Below are positions 1 to 11,952 of a stretch of DNA of 64,000 bases, one piece after another. Positions within the stretch are counted from its first letter, which is position 1, and every line of letters starts with the position of its first letter. The notes under the pieces are model-generated. The model did no database searches, had not been told where the DNA came from, and saw only the letters and a list, made by a program, of their open reading frames with translations. Origin of the DNA: Siphonodentalium dalli (lineage: Eukaryota > Mollusca > Scaphopoda > Gadilida > Siphonodentaliidae); NCBI GenBank assembly GCA_032622095.1, contig CP136065.1:65153031-65217030 (forward strand), given 5' to 3'. A program made the position numbers and the translations under genes.

Positions 1-226
1 TTTTAATATGACATGGTTATAATGGGTATATGCACAGCATACTGATTCATGTATGATGTACCATATAAGGGGTTTCCATGTCTGAGTTATGTCAGGAGGT
101 GGAAAGTTTAGATGGACCTACACAAAAAACTACTAAATTGTTAAGCTGGTACACCACCTGAAGGAATCTATGCTATCTGAAGACTACATCAGCCATAGTA
201 AATAACAACAAAAATGTCAGATGACT
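1..226. other. Non-coding stretch, nothing recognised
   Basis: AT-rich sequence with no open frame or repeat that I could match elsewhere in the window. It ends at the TTAA target of the following MITE. Confidence 0.5.
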
Positions 227-230
227 TTAA

Positions 231-622
231 CCCTTTACCCAACAAACCGGCCAAAACAGGCCAAATAAAGCTTCAACAGCCTAAAATATCTTCGGTCTGT
301 CTCAATAGAACCATACAAATATGGATATCATTGGAACCGGCTCCTTGACCACATTGTGATAGTTACAGTTATGCCCTGTGCCAATGCATTCTCTTATATA
401 TGCGAGTCGACCATAGGTCGCCTCGCATATATAAGAGAATGCATTGGCCTAAAAAAAATCTTTTTTTATCACTTTTTACCATTTTTTCTTACATTCTTTA
501 ACAATTTTATAATTTTTAATGTGTTAAGCCAATGCATTCTCTTATATATGCGAGGCGACCTATGGTCGACTCGCATATATAAGAGAATGCATTGGCACAG
601 GGCCCTTCTGTTGGGTAAAGGG
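231..622 (+). mobile_element. TTAA-flanked palindromic MITE (piggyBac-like), family P copy 1
   Basis: The 392-bp element is flanked on both sides by TTAA (227-230 and 623-626). Its ends are inverted, CCCTTTACCCAACA and TGTTGGGTAAAGGG. TTAA duplication with ends starting CCC is the known signature of piggyBac transposition. Inside are two long palindromes, each with arms starting GCCAATGCATTCTCTTATAT, separated by an AT-rich spacer. There is no coding capacity. A nearly identical copy lies inverted at 23870-24261. Confidence 0.8.
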
Positions 623-626
623 TTAA

Positions 627-828
627 TCATATAGAAGGGAAATTTTGGGATGAGCATTCTCAGCAAGTACTTCAAGAAGAATTAATCACGATAAATGAGC
701 AGCAATGATCCTGCCAACAAGAGTGTGTACATGTGTGTACTGTACAAGAAAGACACTGTGTGTTGCTAATTAGGACATAAAATCGACATAATATGGATTT
801 AAAATGGGATGTAAAATGGACATAAAAT
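627..828. other. Non-coding; short AT-rich direct repeats
   Basis: No gene is seen. Near 775-828 a short motif like GGACATAAAAT recurs several times just before a family A MITE, which makes that MITE's target duplication hard to read. Confidence 0.4.
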
Positions 829-1279
829 CAAGCCTGAGTTTAGTGTGCCTGTCATTTGCAGAATGAGGTCCCCAAAGGGTGAATTTAGTGATGCTATCCC
901 GCTAGCATCATTAAATTCACCATCTGAGGACCTCATTCTGCTTATGTCTCAGCTTCTCTGGAAAGTTTCTTTATTATCAAATTTCTATAGAAACTTCTTC
1001 ACATAGATTCTATTTTTTTTTTAAGTTTAGATTCTCTATATCCCCAAATTGGCAGATGACACATTGCATAATTGAGGTTCCCAATGGGTGTACATCACAA
1101 TATTCACCATTTGGGAACTTCAATCTGAGTCTATGTCTCCCATAGCAGATGAGGCCATGCAGAATGAGGGCCCAGAGGGTGAATTTGGTAATGCTAGCCC
1201 GCTATGTGGGATAGCGTCATTAAATCCACCCTATGGGGACCTCATTCTGCAAATGACAGACATTCTAAACTCAGACATG
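829..1279 (+). mobile_element. Family A palindromic MITE (hAT-type), long form
   Basis: The element starts CAAGCCTGAG and ends CTCAGACATG, close to the family ends. Each terminal arm reads inward through GTCATTTGCAGAATGAGG and the AGAGGGTGAATTTAGTGATG block. The core holds GAAACTTCTTCACATAGATT and a second palindrome around 1072-1112. The target duplication here is only approximate. Open frames across it are shadows of the repeat. Confidence 0.75.
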
Positions 1280-1486
1280 GACATAATATTGATGATGAAC
1301 AGGATCTCAACAAGCTACCTCATAAAAGTACAGCACATAGAAAAAATATAATGATAGGAAACTGCAACAAATTATTGCCCCTCTTCCCCCCTATTTTAAG
1401 ATATGCAGGTTATGCCTGTGGCTGTGCACAATTTACAGCCACCATATGACAGTCAGTAATGGATTTTTAAATGTCAAGGCACAAAC

Positions 1487-1888
1487 CAAGTCTGAGTTTA
1501 GTGAGTCTGTCATTTGCAGAATAAGGTCCCCAGAGGGTGAATTTAGTGACGCTATCCCGTACAGCGGGCTAGTATCATAAATTAATACTCTGGAGACCTC
1601 ATTCTGCTTAGGCCTCATCTTCTGGGAAGTATCTATAGTCTCAAATAACATTGATTTTAGTTACTTTTTCACTTCACTTTCTATATCCCCTAATTTGCAG
1701 AAGATAAAATGCATAATTGAAGTGACTAATGGGTGAACATCACTGGGGAACTCCAAACTGATCCTAGGTCTCCAATACAGCAGTCGATGCCTAAGCAGAA
1801 TGAGGTTCCCAGAGGGACGGCATCACTAAATTCACCCACTGTGGACGACCTCATTCTGCAAATAACAGACAAGCTATTTGCAGGCTTG
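1487..1888 (+). mobile_element. Family A MITE copy
   Basis: The left arm starts CAAGTCTGAG and the right end is GCAGGCTTG, with the usual core of the family between them. No matching 8-bp flanks are seen (gcacaaac against acgcgcat), so it is probably rearranged or old. Confidence 0.65.
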
Positions 1889-1964
1889 ACGCGCATGATG
1901 GAAATGGAATAGCAAGTCTCTTATAGTCTCCTAGAAATATTGATGGACAAACAGAATTTATGGG

Positions 1965-2368
1965 CAAGCTTTATAATAGTGTCTGTCATTTGCAGAATGA
2001 GATTCCCCAGAGGGTGAAGTTAGTGACGCTATCCCGCACAATGGGCTAGCATCACCAAATTCACCATCTAGAAACCTCAATCTACTTAGGCCTCAACTGC
2101 TATGGGAGACCTAGGATCAGATTGAAGTTCCCCAGTTGAAGTTGGTGATGTTAAGATTTTATCTTTTGCAAATTAGGGGATATAGAAACTGAACAGAAGG
2201 GGAAAAGTAACTAAAAACAATGTTCATTTGAGGCTATAGATACTTCCCAAAAGATAAGGCCTAAGCAGAATGAGGTCCCCGAGGATGAACTTAGTGATGC
2301 TAGCAACACTAAATTCACCCTCTGTGGACCTCATTCTGCAAATGACAGACATACTATTTCAAGGCTAG
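1965..2368 (+). mobile_element. Family A MITE copy with perfect 8-bp target duplication
   Basis: The flanks are TTTATGGG at 1957-1964 and again at 2369-2376. Ends are CAAGCTTTAT and CAAGGCTAG. The 8-bp duplication is the hAT superfamily hallmark and helps fix the element ends. Confidence 0.8.
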
Positions 2369-2531
2369 TTTATGGGGAGAATATTCCATTACTTCAACAA
2401 GCCCGATTATAAGCATTTGGTGAAGGACATTGTTCAAAATAAAATTTGTAATGACCTACTTAATTTATTTTGTGAAGGACAACAGGACCGAAATCAACGA
2501 ATTGTGTTTTTTCCTGATCTTATTACATTAA

Positions 2532-2640
2532 GCCTTCCATGACTGGAGCTTCCTGAAATTTTGTGAAAACCTTGTGCCAATGCATTTTCTTATATATGCG
2601 AGTATATATATTCTACGTGCACCCGAGAGCACCCCAATGG
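2532..2640 (+). mobile_element. Partial TTAA-type MITE (family P), left end only
   Basis: It follows TTAA at 2528-2531 and runs GCCTTCCATGACTGGAG, then GTGCCAATGCATT and TATATATGCGAG, as in the copy at 22520. The right end is missing; the sequence leaves the family near 2610. Confidence 0.55.
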
Positions 2641-2667
2641 ATTCGTGGCTCAAAACTGCATTATTAT

Positions 2668-3094
2668 CAAGCCTGGAAATAGTGTATCTGACATTTGCAG
2701 AATGAGGACCCCAGAGGGTGCATTTGGTAAAGCTAGCCCAATAGACCTCATTCTGCTTAGGCTTCATCTTCTGGGAAGTATCTATGCCTCCAAATTAACA
2801 TTGCTTTTAGTTAGTATCACTAAATTGACCCTCCCAGAACCTCATTTTGAAAATATAAGACATACAGGAATGCTCTAAATAATTGACTCCTTAACCACAG
2901 CAGAATTATGGGTAATTTTTCAGGATATAGTCAGAAATATGGCTTGTTGACATTCATCGGAAAGCTCTCACTGAGAGCTTTCCGATGAATGGCAACAAGC
3001 CATATTTCCGACTAAATCCTGAAATATTACCCATAATTCTGCTGTGGTTAAGGAGTCAATTATTTAGGGCATTACTGTACTATTTCCAGGCTTG
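2668..3094 (+). mobile_element. Family A MITE interrupted by a family B MITE
   Basis: The left end CAAGCCTGG at 2668 and right end CCAGGCTTG at 3094 are flanked by attattat and tttattat, which match at 7 of 8 positions. A 213-bp TA-flanked element sits inside at 2865-3077, so family B moved after this copy landed. Confidence 0.75.
2865..3077 (+). mobile_element. Family B palindromic TA-flanked MITE
   Basis: The foldback element has TA on each side (2863-2864, 3078-3079). Ends are CAGGAATGCTCTAAATAATT and the inverse of CAGTAATGCCCTAAATAATC. The two arms run almost to the centre, meeting at GAAAGCTCTC/GAGAGCTTTC. TA duplication suggests Tc1/mariner-type mobilisation, which is inference. It has no coding capacity. 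Confidence 0.8.
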
Positions 3095-3779
3095 TTTATT
3101 ATTAAGAAATCCGACCTTTGATGACTGCATGAGACAAAGAGCTCCAATATTGTTACAGACGGACATACAGAATGATGAAAGCTAGACCAACGGACGGAAC
3201 CCATTTCTATATCCCCAATCAAAGAAATTTGACGGGGGGTAAAAATAGCTTCCAGCAAAACAGAACCGGTCGTTGAGCTTCTGAGCGATGATGGTAAATC
3301 GGTCAGCCAGACGCATGTCAGGACGACAGATCGAAGAATACCAAAGGAATCCATTAAACATTGAATAATGATAGGGACTTGTTTGTGGCATTGTCGCGGA
3401 ATGTTCACTTCATCACGCAGACTCCGAAGGGACAGGTGCCGTCTCTATCTATCCACACTGATCAATATGACTGTATAAAATATTCATCATTGATTGCTAG
3501 TCACTAAAAGCATTTCCACACCCAGTGATATGAGATGTAAGAAGTATGTGTGAGTGCATGAAAACTGAAGAAGAATCCATTCCTAAACAAAATATCAGTA
3601 TGTCAAACATAAACATCTATTCCATCAAACAAAAACATAAATTCCGTCAAACAAAAACATCAATTCGGTCATACAAACAAATTATGTCATCACACAAAAA
3701 TATTGATTTTAGAACACCTCCCAAAAAAAAAACAATTGTTAAGAATTTAATACAAAGCAATGGTCGATTCAGAAGAATG
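3095..3779. other. Non-coding stretch with a GACGGACA-type repeat remnant
   Basis: No gene was identified. Around 3155-3240 it carries an 'acagacggacatacagaatg' type tract followed by 'ggaacccatttctatatcccc', which resembles a dispersed repeat. Minus-strand frames of 69-114 codons overlap here without any recognisable domain. Confidence 0.4.
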
Positions 3780-4196
3780 TGACTGCCCATCCATGACAGC
3801 AGAATTCCCCTCAACGATAGCAGACTGCCCCTCTACGACAGACCCTCCATGGCAGCAGACTGCCCGTCGATGGCAACAGACTGCCCATCCATGGCAACAG
3901 ACTGCCCATCCATGGCAGCAGACTGCCCTTCAACGACAGCAGACTGCCCCTCAATAACAGACTGCCCCTCAATAACAGACTGCCCCTCAACGACAGCAGA
4001 CTGCCCCTCTACGACAGACCCTCCATGGCAGCCGACGGCCCCTCAACGATAGCAGACTGCCCTCCATCACAGTAGACTACCCCTCAACAACAGACTGCCC
4101 CTCCATGACAGCAGACTTCCCCTCCATGACAGCAGACTGCCCCTCCATGACAGCAGACTGCCCCTCCATGACAGCAGACTGCCCTCCATGACAGTA
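3780..4196 (+). repeat. 21-bp minisatellite
   Basis: A tandem array of about 20 imperfect units of the type GCAGACTGCCCCTCCATGAC. It was later interrupted by a family B MITE at 4197-4409; stray units resume at 4411-4435 and near 4614. Open frames through it encode only the repeat and are not considered genes. Confidence 0.85.
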
Positions 4197-4409
4197 CAGT
4201 AATGCCGTAAGTAATTGACTCCTTAACCACAGCAGAATTATGGGTAACTTTTCAGGATTTAGTCAGAAATATGGCTTGTTGCCATTCATCGGAAAGCTCT
4301 CGGGGAGAGCTTTCCGATGAATGGCAACAAGCCATATTTCCAACTAAATCCTGAAAAGTTACCCATAATTCTGCTGTGGTTAAGAAGTCGATTACTTAGG
4401 GCATTACTG
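4197..4409 (+). mobile_element. Family B MITE inserted in the 21-bp minisatellite
   Basis: TA lies at 4195-4196 and 4410-4411, and removing the element rejoins minisatellite sequence. The arms are near-perfect inverted repeats meeting at GAAAGCTCTCGGGGAGAGCT, and the ends are CAGTAATGCC and GGCATTACTG. Confidence 0.85.
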
Positions 4410-4435
4410 TAGACTGCCCTCCATGCTGATTAAAG

Positions 4436-5468
4436 TCTTCCAATGGAAGCTGGTTTCAGCTAGTAGTTAGATAATTCGCTGCAGTGACAGCAATGAGAAA
4501 TAATTGCTGTGAAATCACCATAAATCAAGCTCCAATATCTAATACAATTTACATGCCTTACCGAACTTAACCTGAATAAGTGTTACCCTTCCGATTGAAT
4601 TCATCTCATTCCAACGACAGCAGACTGCCCCATGACTTACTTTCACTCCATCATGGGATATTAATCCCCCCATGGGATCAGCGGAGTAGAATCTGACGAT
4701 ACTTAAAGCCAATATATTTGTCCAACTCCTAGCTTTATTTGACAGCTGTGTCCTCTTCTCACAATTATCAGTAAAATTCAGCTCGCTTCAGATTCTTAGA
4801 CAATTTGGCTACACGCAGACCCATTTAATGAGTATGTGAGTTTACTTTGTATTTACTGAAAAAGTAATCCAGTAGATTCACTTGGTGGTCTTCTTTAACC
4901 TCTTCGCTGCTAATGACGTTGAGTGCTGGACCAATGACGTTATGCTATTATCATTCACAATCGTGGAACATCATACACTGTTGTGAAACTTTAAGATACA
5001 GTTGTTCCGATGCACCAATCTCTGAGTTCCAGTGTGCTGAAGTATGTCCATACTCAGTATGGACGTATAGCACACAGCATAACATTATACGTCCGTACTC
5101 AGTACTGATGTATAGCAGCCAAGAGGTGAAAGTCATGTGGAGTTACTCCACTGAGGGAATGAGAGATACAACCGGTGCACCGGTGAATCGAGTTACAGAA
5201 TGCTTTCAAGAGATACATGTATCGTTTCGGGTCATATTATATTGTGTATCCCGATATGCCCAAATGCTGTTTGAACTGTGACCATTTGCAGCTTCTACTT
5301 TGTACTTCTTAGGTACCTAATAATAGTGATGGGTGAAATTTTTGGTTGAAATCAATAATGATGATGATGGGAATTTCAATCCGTCTTTTTACCAAATGTA
5401 GGTGATGTTGGGAATCATGCCAACATATGTAATTTAAATAAAGTTTATATACACATACATGTACAGTT
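4436..5468. other. Non-coding stretch with short palindromes
   Basis: No gene is recognised. The perfect palindrome GTCCATACTCAGTATGGAC lies near 5046-5064, and a related imperfect one follows near 5090-5112. A 122-codon open frame (4913-5281) has no family feature and starts without supporting context. Confidence 0.4.
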
Positions 5469-5714
5469 TTTATATCCCCTATTGGGCCTAATTTGCAGAA
5501 GATAAAATGCATAATTGTCATTGAGGTGACTAATGGGTGAACACCACCAACTGGGGAAATTCAATCTGATTCTAGGTCTTCCATAGCAGACCTAAGCAGA
5601 ATGAGGTTCCCAGAGGGTGAATTTGATGCTAGCCTACTATGCGGGATAGCATCACTAAATTCACCCTCTGGGGACTGTATTCTGCGAATATTCAAAAACA
5701 CTTTTGCAGGTTTG
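5469..5714 (+). mobile_element. Partial family A MITE, core plus right arm
   Basis: It begins in the family core ('atttgcagaagataaaatgc') and runs through the right palindromic arm to GCAGGTTTG. The left arm is missing. Confidence 0.6.
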
Positions 5715-5902
5715 GTGGGTGGTAAATCGGACAGGTCATCTTTAAGGAAATCTGAAGGCCAAGAATGTAATAAATTTTGTAGAAAACATTATTCAGACAC
5801 AATACTTGAACAATGAACAAGAGCATTGCTAGGGCATTGCAAAATACGCCTGTTAGCCATTTCAAATTGTACTACCACAAAATATGATAACAAAGTATAT
5901 CT

Positions 5903-6245
5903 AACTAGCAGGTGACCCGACTTCGTCCGGGATTTGACCTTGAATTGATTATTTTGAAGGTCAAGGTCAGGTCGGAGTCACTATTTGACCCGTCCAAAAC
6001 ACTCTCGGGACAAAGTACCCCAAGGTATCAAATTTCGTCGAAATCAGTCAGTTTTACCCGATTTGACCTTGAATTGACCATTTTGAAGGTCAAGGTAAGG
6101 TCGGGGTAACGATTTGACCCGTCCAAAACACTCCCCGGACAAAATTACCCGTAGGTATCAAATTTCGTCGAAATCCGTCCAGCAGTTTTCCCGGCTATAG
6201 CTAACAGACAAACAAACAGACAGAAGTCCCAAAATATATATTAGA
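5903..6245 (+). repeat. 3'-anchored interspersed repeat with internal tandem units
   Basis: It starts near CCCGACTTCGTCCGGG and has two roughly 130-bp units containing TTGAAGGTCAAGGTCAGGTC and CAAATTTCGTCGAAATC. It ends with 'ccatagctaacagacaaac' and AGAAGTCCCAAAATATATAT. The copy at 16117-16515 shares the same 3' end but a different 5' start, as expected of a retroposon; the class is unknown. Confidence 0.65.
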
Positions 6246-7956
6246 TCATTTGTGGGTACCCGTTTCAAGGTGAAGGTCACCTCGGGCGGAAAAACTGACC
6301 CGGTGAAAATCTCCCCCATTCCTAGGAACCCTAAGTACGAACAGACATAAGAATCACACGACACGCTCATGTCTGGACACAGACACAACACGCTCATGTC
6401 TGGACAGACACGCTCTTCATCAACGACACTGCGGATATGAACACTCTTTTATAATAACTATCACGCGATTAACCCATGCATTTCCATTGCGGTGGCGGGG
6501 GAATGGAGAAGGAGTGGTCTGACATTCTCAGAAGCGGTGCGATGACACTTCATCTGGGATTTTACCCTTAGATAGGAAGTTTGGGCTCAATCCGTCAATT
6601 TTCCCGACCATAGCTAACACACAAACAGACAGAAGTCCCAAAATATATATTATATATACCCCTAATTTCAATGTAAAACTTCAGTAAAACTCATGTGAAA
6701 ATTATTTGACAGAACTCATATTCAAACTAGTTGTAGAGCGTATTTTATCACAACAGCCTGGACAAAAGTGCCATCTTTTAATATTTTGTACATATGTATG
6801 TGTGTTTCAATTCTATGGCATATTTCATTGCTCCAATGATCAATTAACATGAACAATACAAAAGAAAGTCACAATTCTCAACCAGTCCAAACAGCAGAAA
6901 CTGATCTTAAAGATTTTAGTGAAAAAATGTCAAATTTTCCACTTCCGGTTGCCATCTTGGATGGGGATTTAGTGACTTGTCTGAAAAACGACAGCCATGT
7001 TGGACGCCATCCTGCCTGGTGACCAGAAATAAAGCTCAAAAAGTCAGTTTCCTGGACTAGAATTAAAGCACACATACATACAAGTATGTACAAAATATCA
7101 AGAGATGGAATTTTTGTCACGGCTGTCGTGATACAACCTATTTCTGTCGCTAATACACTCTACTATAGGCCTGTATTTTTTAGTTGGGAAATACACATAC
7201 CAACTTTGGTTCAGATCAATTATCCAAACTGGAGTTATCGGTCGAAAACCAAAATGTACTGAAATTGGACAAATTCCAAGTCATAAAAGGGCAGTAACCC
7301 ATGTAAAAATAATTGGACGAAAACCATATTCAAACTTGGCCTGTGTCTTTAACTGGGAAATACACACACCAACTTTGGTTCAGATCAATTTATCCAAACT
7401 GTAGTTTTGGTCGGAAAACACAAATTTTAATGGACGGACTGACCGACAGATGGATGGATGGATTACATACATGTAATACAACCTTATTTTCAAAAGGCCT
7501 TTAAAAACTGCGAACAATGCATGAGAGTAATCTGGTGATTATGTTTATAGGAGGCATTCATTTGGACTCATAGGACAAAGCAGGCAGGATGATGGCAGAA
7601 AGAAATTGGTGGCAATTAGTTTAGCAGAGAATTGTAGGAATGGATATAAAAGCTGACAATCAGTTTACGAGGGCTTCAATCGCGAAGTTAAAAAGTCTGA
7701 TGACGGGACAGTGATTGTGGAAATCCGCTTACGAGGGATTTCTTACGAATCTGAGAATCACAGCAATAGTACCAGACAAACTCGACTGCGTTAAGCTGTC
7801 TGAATAGGGTGCGTAATTATCGAAAGCGGTTCTGGCAAGATTTCGATGAGTGGATCAGTAATGTGGCCGGATTGCATCAGCATATAAATGGACCCATTAC
7901 AATGAATGATCCCTGGGGTATGTCTGAGTAGCTACATTGAGATAGGGAATCGTAAT
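6246..7956. other. Non-coding stretch with repeat fragments
   Basis: No gene is seen. At about 6585-6655 there is a 3' fragment of the retroposon-like repeat above (TAGCTAACACACAAACAGAC, then AGAAGTCCCAAAATATATAT). Around 7170-7500 two diverged tandem units ('gggaaatacacacaccaactttggttcagatcaa' type) end in a GACA/GGAT-rich tail. Confidence 0.45.
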
Positions 7957-7964
7957 ATACTGAT

Positions 7965-8402
7965 CAAGCCTGAGTTTAGTGTGCCTGTCATTTGCAGAAT
8001 GAGGTCCCTAGAAGGTGAATTTAGTGTCGCTATCCCGCACAGCGGGCTAGCATCACTAAATTCAACCTCTGGGAACCTCATTCTGCATGGCCTCATTTGC
8101 TATGGGAGACAAAGACTCAGATTGAAGTTCCCAAATGGTGAATATTGTGATGTAGACCCATTGGGAACCTCGAATATGCAAAGCGTTGTCTGCCAATTTG
8201 GGGATATAGAGAAACTCAACTAAAAAAGAAATAGAATCTATGTGAAAAAGTTTCTATAGAAATTTGGTAATAAAGAAACTTTCCAGAGGAGATGAGGTCT
8301 AAGAGGGTGAATTTAGTGATGCTAGCCCGCTATGCGGGATAGTGTCACTAAATTCAACCTGACCTCAGTCTGCAAATGACAGGCACACTAAACTCAGGCT
8401 TG
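7965..8402 (+). mobile_element. Family A MITE, reference full-length copy
   Basis: The cleanest long-form copy, 438 bp, with ends CAAGCCTGAG and CTCAGGCTTG. The 8-bp duplication ATACTGAT is perfect (7957-7964 and 8403-8410). Both arms are palindromic, and the core contains the 'ggggatatagagaaactcaac' junction that is disrupted by insertions in other copies. Confidence 0.85.
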
Positions 8403-8538
8403 ATACTGATGGTCTGAACTGAAGAGGGCTGGTCACATAATGCATGATAAGTTGATATTTATCGCTGTACAAATTTAGTTATTGTTATATCATCAGGCAG
8501 CTTTTATCACATATGAAAAGAATCAACTCGGCAGCATG

Positions 8539-8990
8539 CAAGTCTCAAAATGTAGTATCTCTGACATTTGCAGAATGAGTTCCCCAGAGGGTGAATTTAG
8601 TGATGCTATCCCGCACAGCGGGCTAGCATCACCAAATTCACCCTCTGGGAACCTCATTCTGCTTAGGCCTAAACTGCTATGGGAGACCTGGGATCAGATT
8701 GAAGTTCCCCATTTGAAGCTGGTGATGTTTAATCATGCACCTCGATAATGCATTTTATCTTCTGCAAATTAGGGAATATAGAAACTGAACAGAAGGGAAA
8801 AAGTAAATAACAACAATGTTAACTTGAGACTATATATACTAGTACTTCCCAGAAGATGAACGAGGCCCAATCAGAAGAGGTACACAGAAGGTGAATTTGG
8901 TAATGCTAGCCCGCTGTGTGGGATAGCATCATTAAATTCACCCTCTGGGAACCTGATTCTGCTAATGACAGACACAATATTACAGACTTG
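8539..8990 (+). mobile_element. Family A MITE copy
   Basis: Ends are CAAGTCTCAAAA and TACAGACTTG, and both palindromic arms and the core are present. The flanks (gcagcatg, ctaacaac) do not match. Confidence 0.7.
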
Positions 8991-8998
8991 CTAACAAC

Positions 8999-9324
8999 AT
9001 AACAGATAAAGTTTGTACCTCCACTCCACTCATGCTTTCCTATCCATGGTTGACAATGCGATAAGGCATACCGTCGAATTGATAGTCAATGTTATTGGCT
9101 ACCTGGTATGCAATAATGCAAGGGCGTTAAAGATCCCTATCTCGGCAAGTAAAATTGCATAATTTACTGGACAAATTGAAGTCATCAGACTCATGGGACC
9201 ACCGTGAAAACAAGACATATTATCGTAAAAAGCTTTCTCGGTGTCATCCCAGATCTTTAGTTATAGGATGGGTTCGTAAAGCAGGCTAACAAATTGCTTT
9301 TGCCGTAGGCTGAATTATTAGAGA
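8999..9324. other. Non-coding stretch, nothing recognised
   Basis: No gene or matched repeat was found between two family A copies. Confidence 0.4.
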
Positions 9325-9525
9325 TTGGGACATTTGCAGATTAAGGTCCCCAGAGGGTGAATTTAGTGACGCTACCATCACCAAATTTGGACCTCATTCT
9401 GCATGGCCTCATCTGTTATTGGAATCCTAGAAACAGATTTAAATTCCCAGAAGTTAAGATGTTAGCCCAATGGTAGAGTCACCAAATTAACCCTCTGGGG
9501 ACCTCATTCTGCAAATGTCCAGCAC
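9325..9525 (+). mobile_element. Degenerate short family A MITE
   Basis: A shortened copy with the arms GACATTTGCAGATTAAGGTC and CATTCTGCAAATGTCC but without recognisable outer ends. It is probably an old internal deletion derivative. Confidence 0.5.
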
Positions 9526-9551
9526 CAGTTTTTCTTGATCAGGAAATTCCA

Positions 9552-9735
9552 TTTGCACCCCACCCCGCCCTGCCCTTAGTTAGGTTGGGCTCTCCCCCCA
9601 CCCTTAGTTTGGTTGCCCCTCCCCCCCCATCCCCCCCACCCTTAGGTTGGGCTCCCACCCCCGCACAGCTCTTAGTTAGGTTTGGCTCCTACCCCCGCAC
9701 CACCCTTAGTTCGGTTGGAATTTTCCACCTCTGGG
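9552..9735 (+). repeat. C-rich imperfect tandem repeat
   Basis: About five imperfect units of the type CCCTTAGTTAGGTTGGGCTC with runs of C between them. It is purely low-complexity; the 98-codon open frame through it is not a gene. Confidence 0.7.
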
Positions 9736-9872
9736 GAACTCTGCAAATTTTCAGCACAATAATTTTGAGGCCTGGGTTTGGTTCAAGTGGACAGTGGCCA
9801 AATGGACGCCCTCTAACAATGTCCCTGCACTCAAAATTCCATATCCATGAACTGATCAAGCAATTTGTAGAT

Positions 9873-10128
9873 CATGTCTGAGTTTAGTGTGCCTGTCATT
9901 TGCAGACTGAGGTCCCCAGAGGGTGAATTTAGTGACGCTATCCCACACAGCGGACTAACATCACCAAATTCATCCTCTTGGGACCCCATTCTGCATGGCC
10001 TCATCTGCTGTGGGAGACAAAGACACAGATTTAAGTTCCCAAATGGTGAATATTGTGAACACCCATTCAGGGAAGCTTGATTGTGCAATGTGTCGTCTGC
10101 CAATTTGGGGATATAGAGAAACTAAACT
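9873..10128 (+). mobile_element. Family A MITE, left half only
   Basis: It begins CATGTCTGAG and stops abruptly at 'gagaaactaaac', where a hairpin-headed sequence starts. The missing right half may be 16998-17200: the outer flanks TTGTAGAT (9865-9872) and TTACAGAT (17201-17208) agree at 6 of 8 positions, and the two differences are transitions. Confidence 0.7.
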
Positions 10129-10200
10129 AAACGAGAGGCCGAACACGATCGGCAGATGTTAACCAATCTCTTGGCGATAGTATATTACTATGATCGGAAT
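10129..10200 (+). repeat. Hairpin-headed repeat end (ACGAGAGG type)
   Basis: It starts 'taaacgagaggccg' followed by ACACGATCGGCAGATG. The same start occurs at 19346-19405, where the hairpin GCCGATCACGATCGGC is perfect. It interrupts the family A copy at a 'gaaactaaac' site, the same site used at 21547. Confidence 0.55.
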
Positions 10201-11950
10201 CATAAATGAGAGTTTTGGTGTTGAATTATAGAGTATACTGTTATGTATACAGCCTTGGGTTAAATGTGAAAGGTGACCTGGACATGGAATACTTGGGTTA
10301 AGAGAGTCCAATTTAAGTTTACAATGATAATGTATCAAATTCTACAAACAATATAAATATAGATCCAGATAAGCCACCTCACTGCTGACCCATTAATATC
10401 AATTGGGGAACATCGTTTACGATTTAACCACGCCTCCATAATTACTTCCTAGATACTGTCGCTAAGTCTTACAAGCTCTGGCTGCTGGACGATTTATGAG
10501 GCTGTGAGCTACAGCGAGTGCATGGTGCTAATTGCCAGAATTGTTTGGGCATAAAATAAAAAACGATATATAAAGGAGGGAAACAATATAATGTTCTGAT
10601 ATGATTTAAGACTGACTCCATGCATGTTCCAGGACACGTCTGCACACAATACATATTAATAATGTGCCAGACAAAAATTATGCGAAATAATTTCGTCCTG
10701 AGTGACTTCTTTTTATTGGGTGTGAGTGAAATTCACAGGATTCACTCGTCGGGAGCAAGCAATGATTATGAAGTGAGAAGAAGTATTTGCAGGGGCTAAT
10801 GTGGTATATTATATAAACATGCCGGTTATGAATGCGGGACATCATTACCATGTGTCGGCTTTTATCTTTGATGTACCGGGTGTGATGTCACACAAAGGAA
10901 ACCAAAACAAACTGTTCTTTAAGTATATCGTGTTTGGTTTTGAGTGTAATAGTAAGCCGAAGGTCATTTAAAATCGCCAGTACAAGCACCCATGTTATTC
11001 AACCTGATATGAAGTTGTAAAATAAGGGGTGTCACAACTTATTTTTGGTGTGTCGGATTAACACACAGGAAACTGGGTTGCATTTCATTTGATTTTCACA
11101 CGTTTGATCCGCGTAGGCATTGGTAATCGACAATAGAGAAATAAATAGATTTTAGTTGTTGCATAACACAACAAAATGAGCTTTAAAAATACGGAAGTGA
11201 TAAACTTATATGCCTGTGGGAACAAATAAATATTCAGTTGTTTGTCGACATGGTTGTCAGAAATTAACTTTTGTAATCTGCAGGCATGTGTTTGATAATC
11301 ACACCTCTTGAGGGCCATATAGATATTTCACCACACCGGGCAAACAAAGTTTATCCAAGATTTGAACAATGCTCCGCAGAATGTGCAGTTATTCCAAATC
11401 GATAAGCCAAATCTTTAAAGTCGAAGTTTTGTCTTAATTTACATAATGTCAGAAACAACTGCTCCTTCAAATCTAACTTCCCTGTGTCTGATTTCTTGAC
11501 AACTTTTACATATGACACAGGATTAGTAGAATCATATATAAATCATTGGCATTTGATTTAGTAGAATCAAATATAAATCATTGGCAATAAAAATGACCAA
11601 ATATATATAGAAAACAACTGACATCATGGCTCATAAACGTTATCACATTTTGTGGTAAATTATTATATGCATGTGTGTCATGGTCAGTCAGGCAAACAAC
11701 TTACAAAAGTTATGTAAACAATAACAAAACATAATGCCAAATATGTTTCGACTCAACGATATATTACTGTGGATTATATCAATTATCATTAAAACTGGTT
11801 TGTTTTGTTGACTGCAGAAATTAATTTAACCGTTGTTGAATATCGAAGTTAGGTGACTTGAAATCTATGTCGGCAATTTCGCTATTCTGACGTTATGTAA
11901 GCAAATTATATCCATTAAAAATCCGAAATATATGTAAACTATATTAATAT
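10201..11950. other. Non-coding stretch, possible intron of the THAP gene
   Basis: No open frame with a recognisable domain. It lies downstream, on the minus strand, of the THAP exon and so could be its first intron. I could not identify a second exon beginning with the expected His-Phe. Small duplicated phrases occur ('gtagaatcaaatataaatcattggc', 11526-11585). Confidence 0.4.
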
Positions 11951-11952
11951 AC

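Noticed and set aside
3064-3408. 114-codon minus-strand frame as an exon
   Set aside because: It overlaps a family B MITE arm and a dispersed repeat; two competing frames are open and neither has a recognisable motif.
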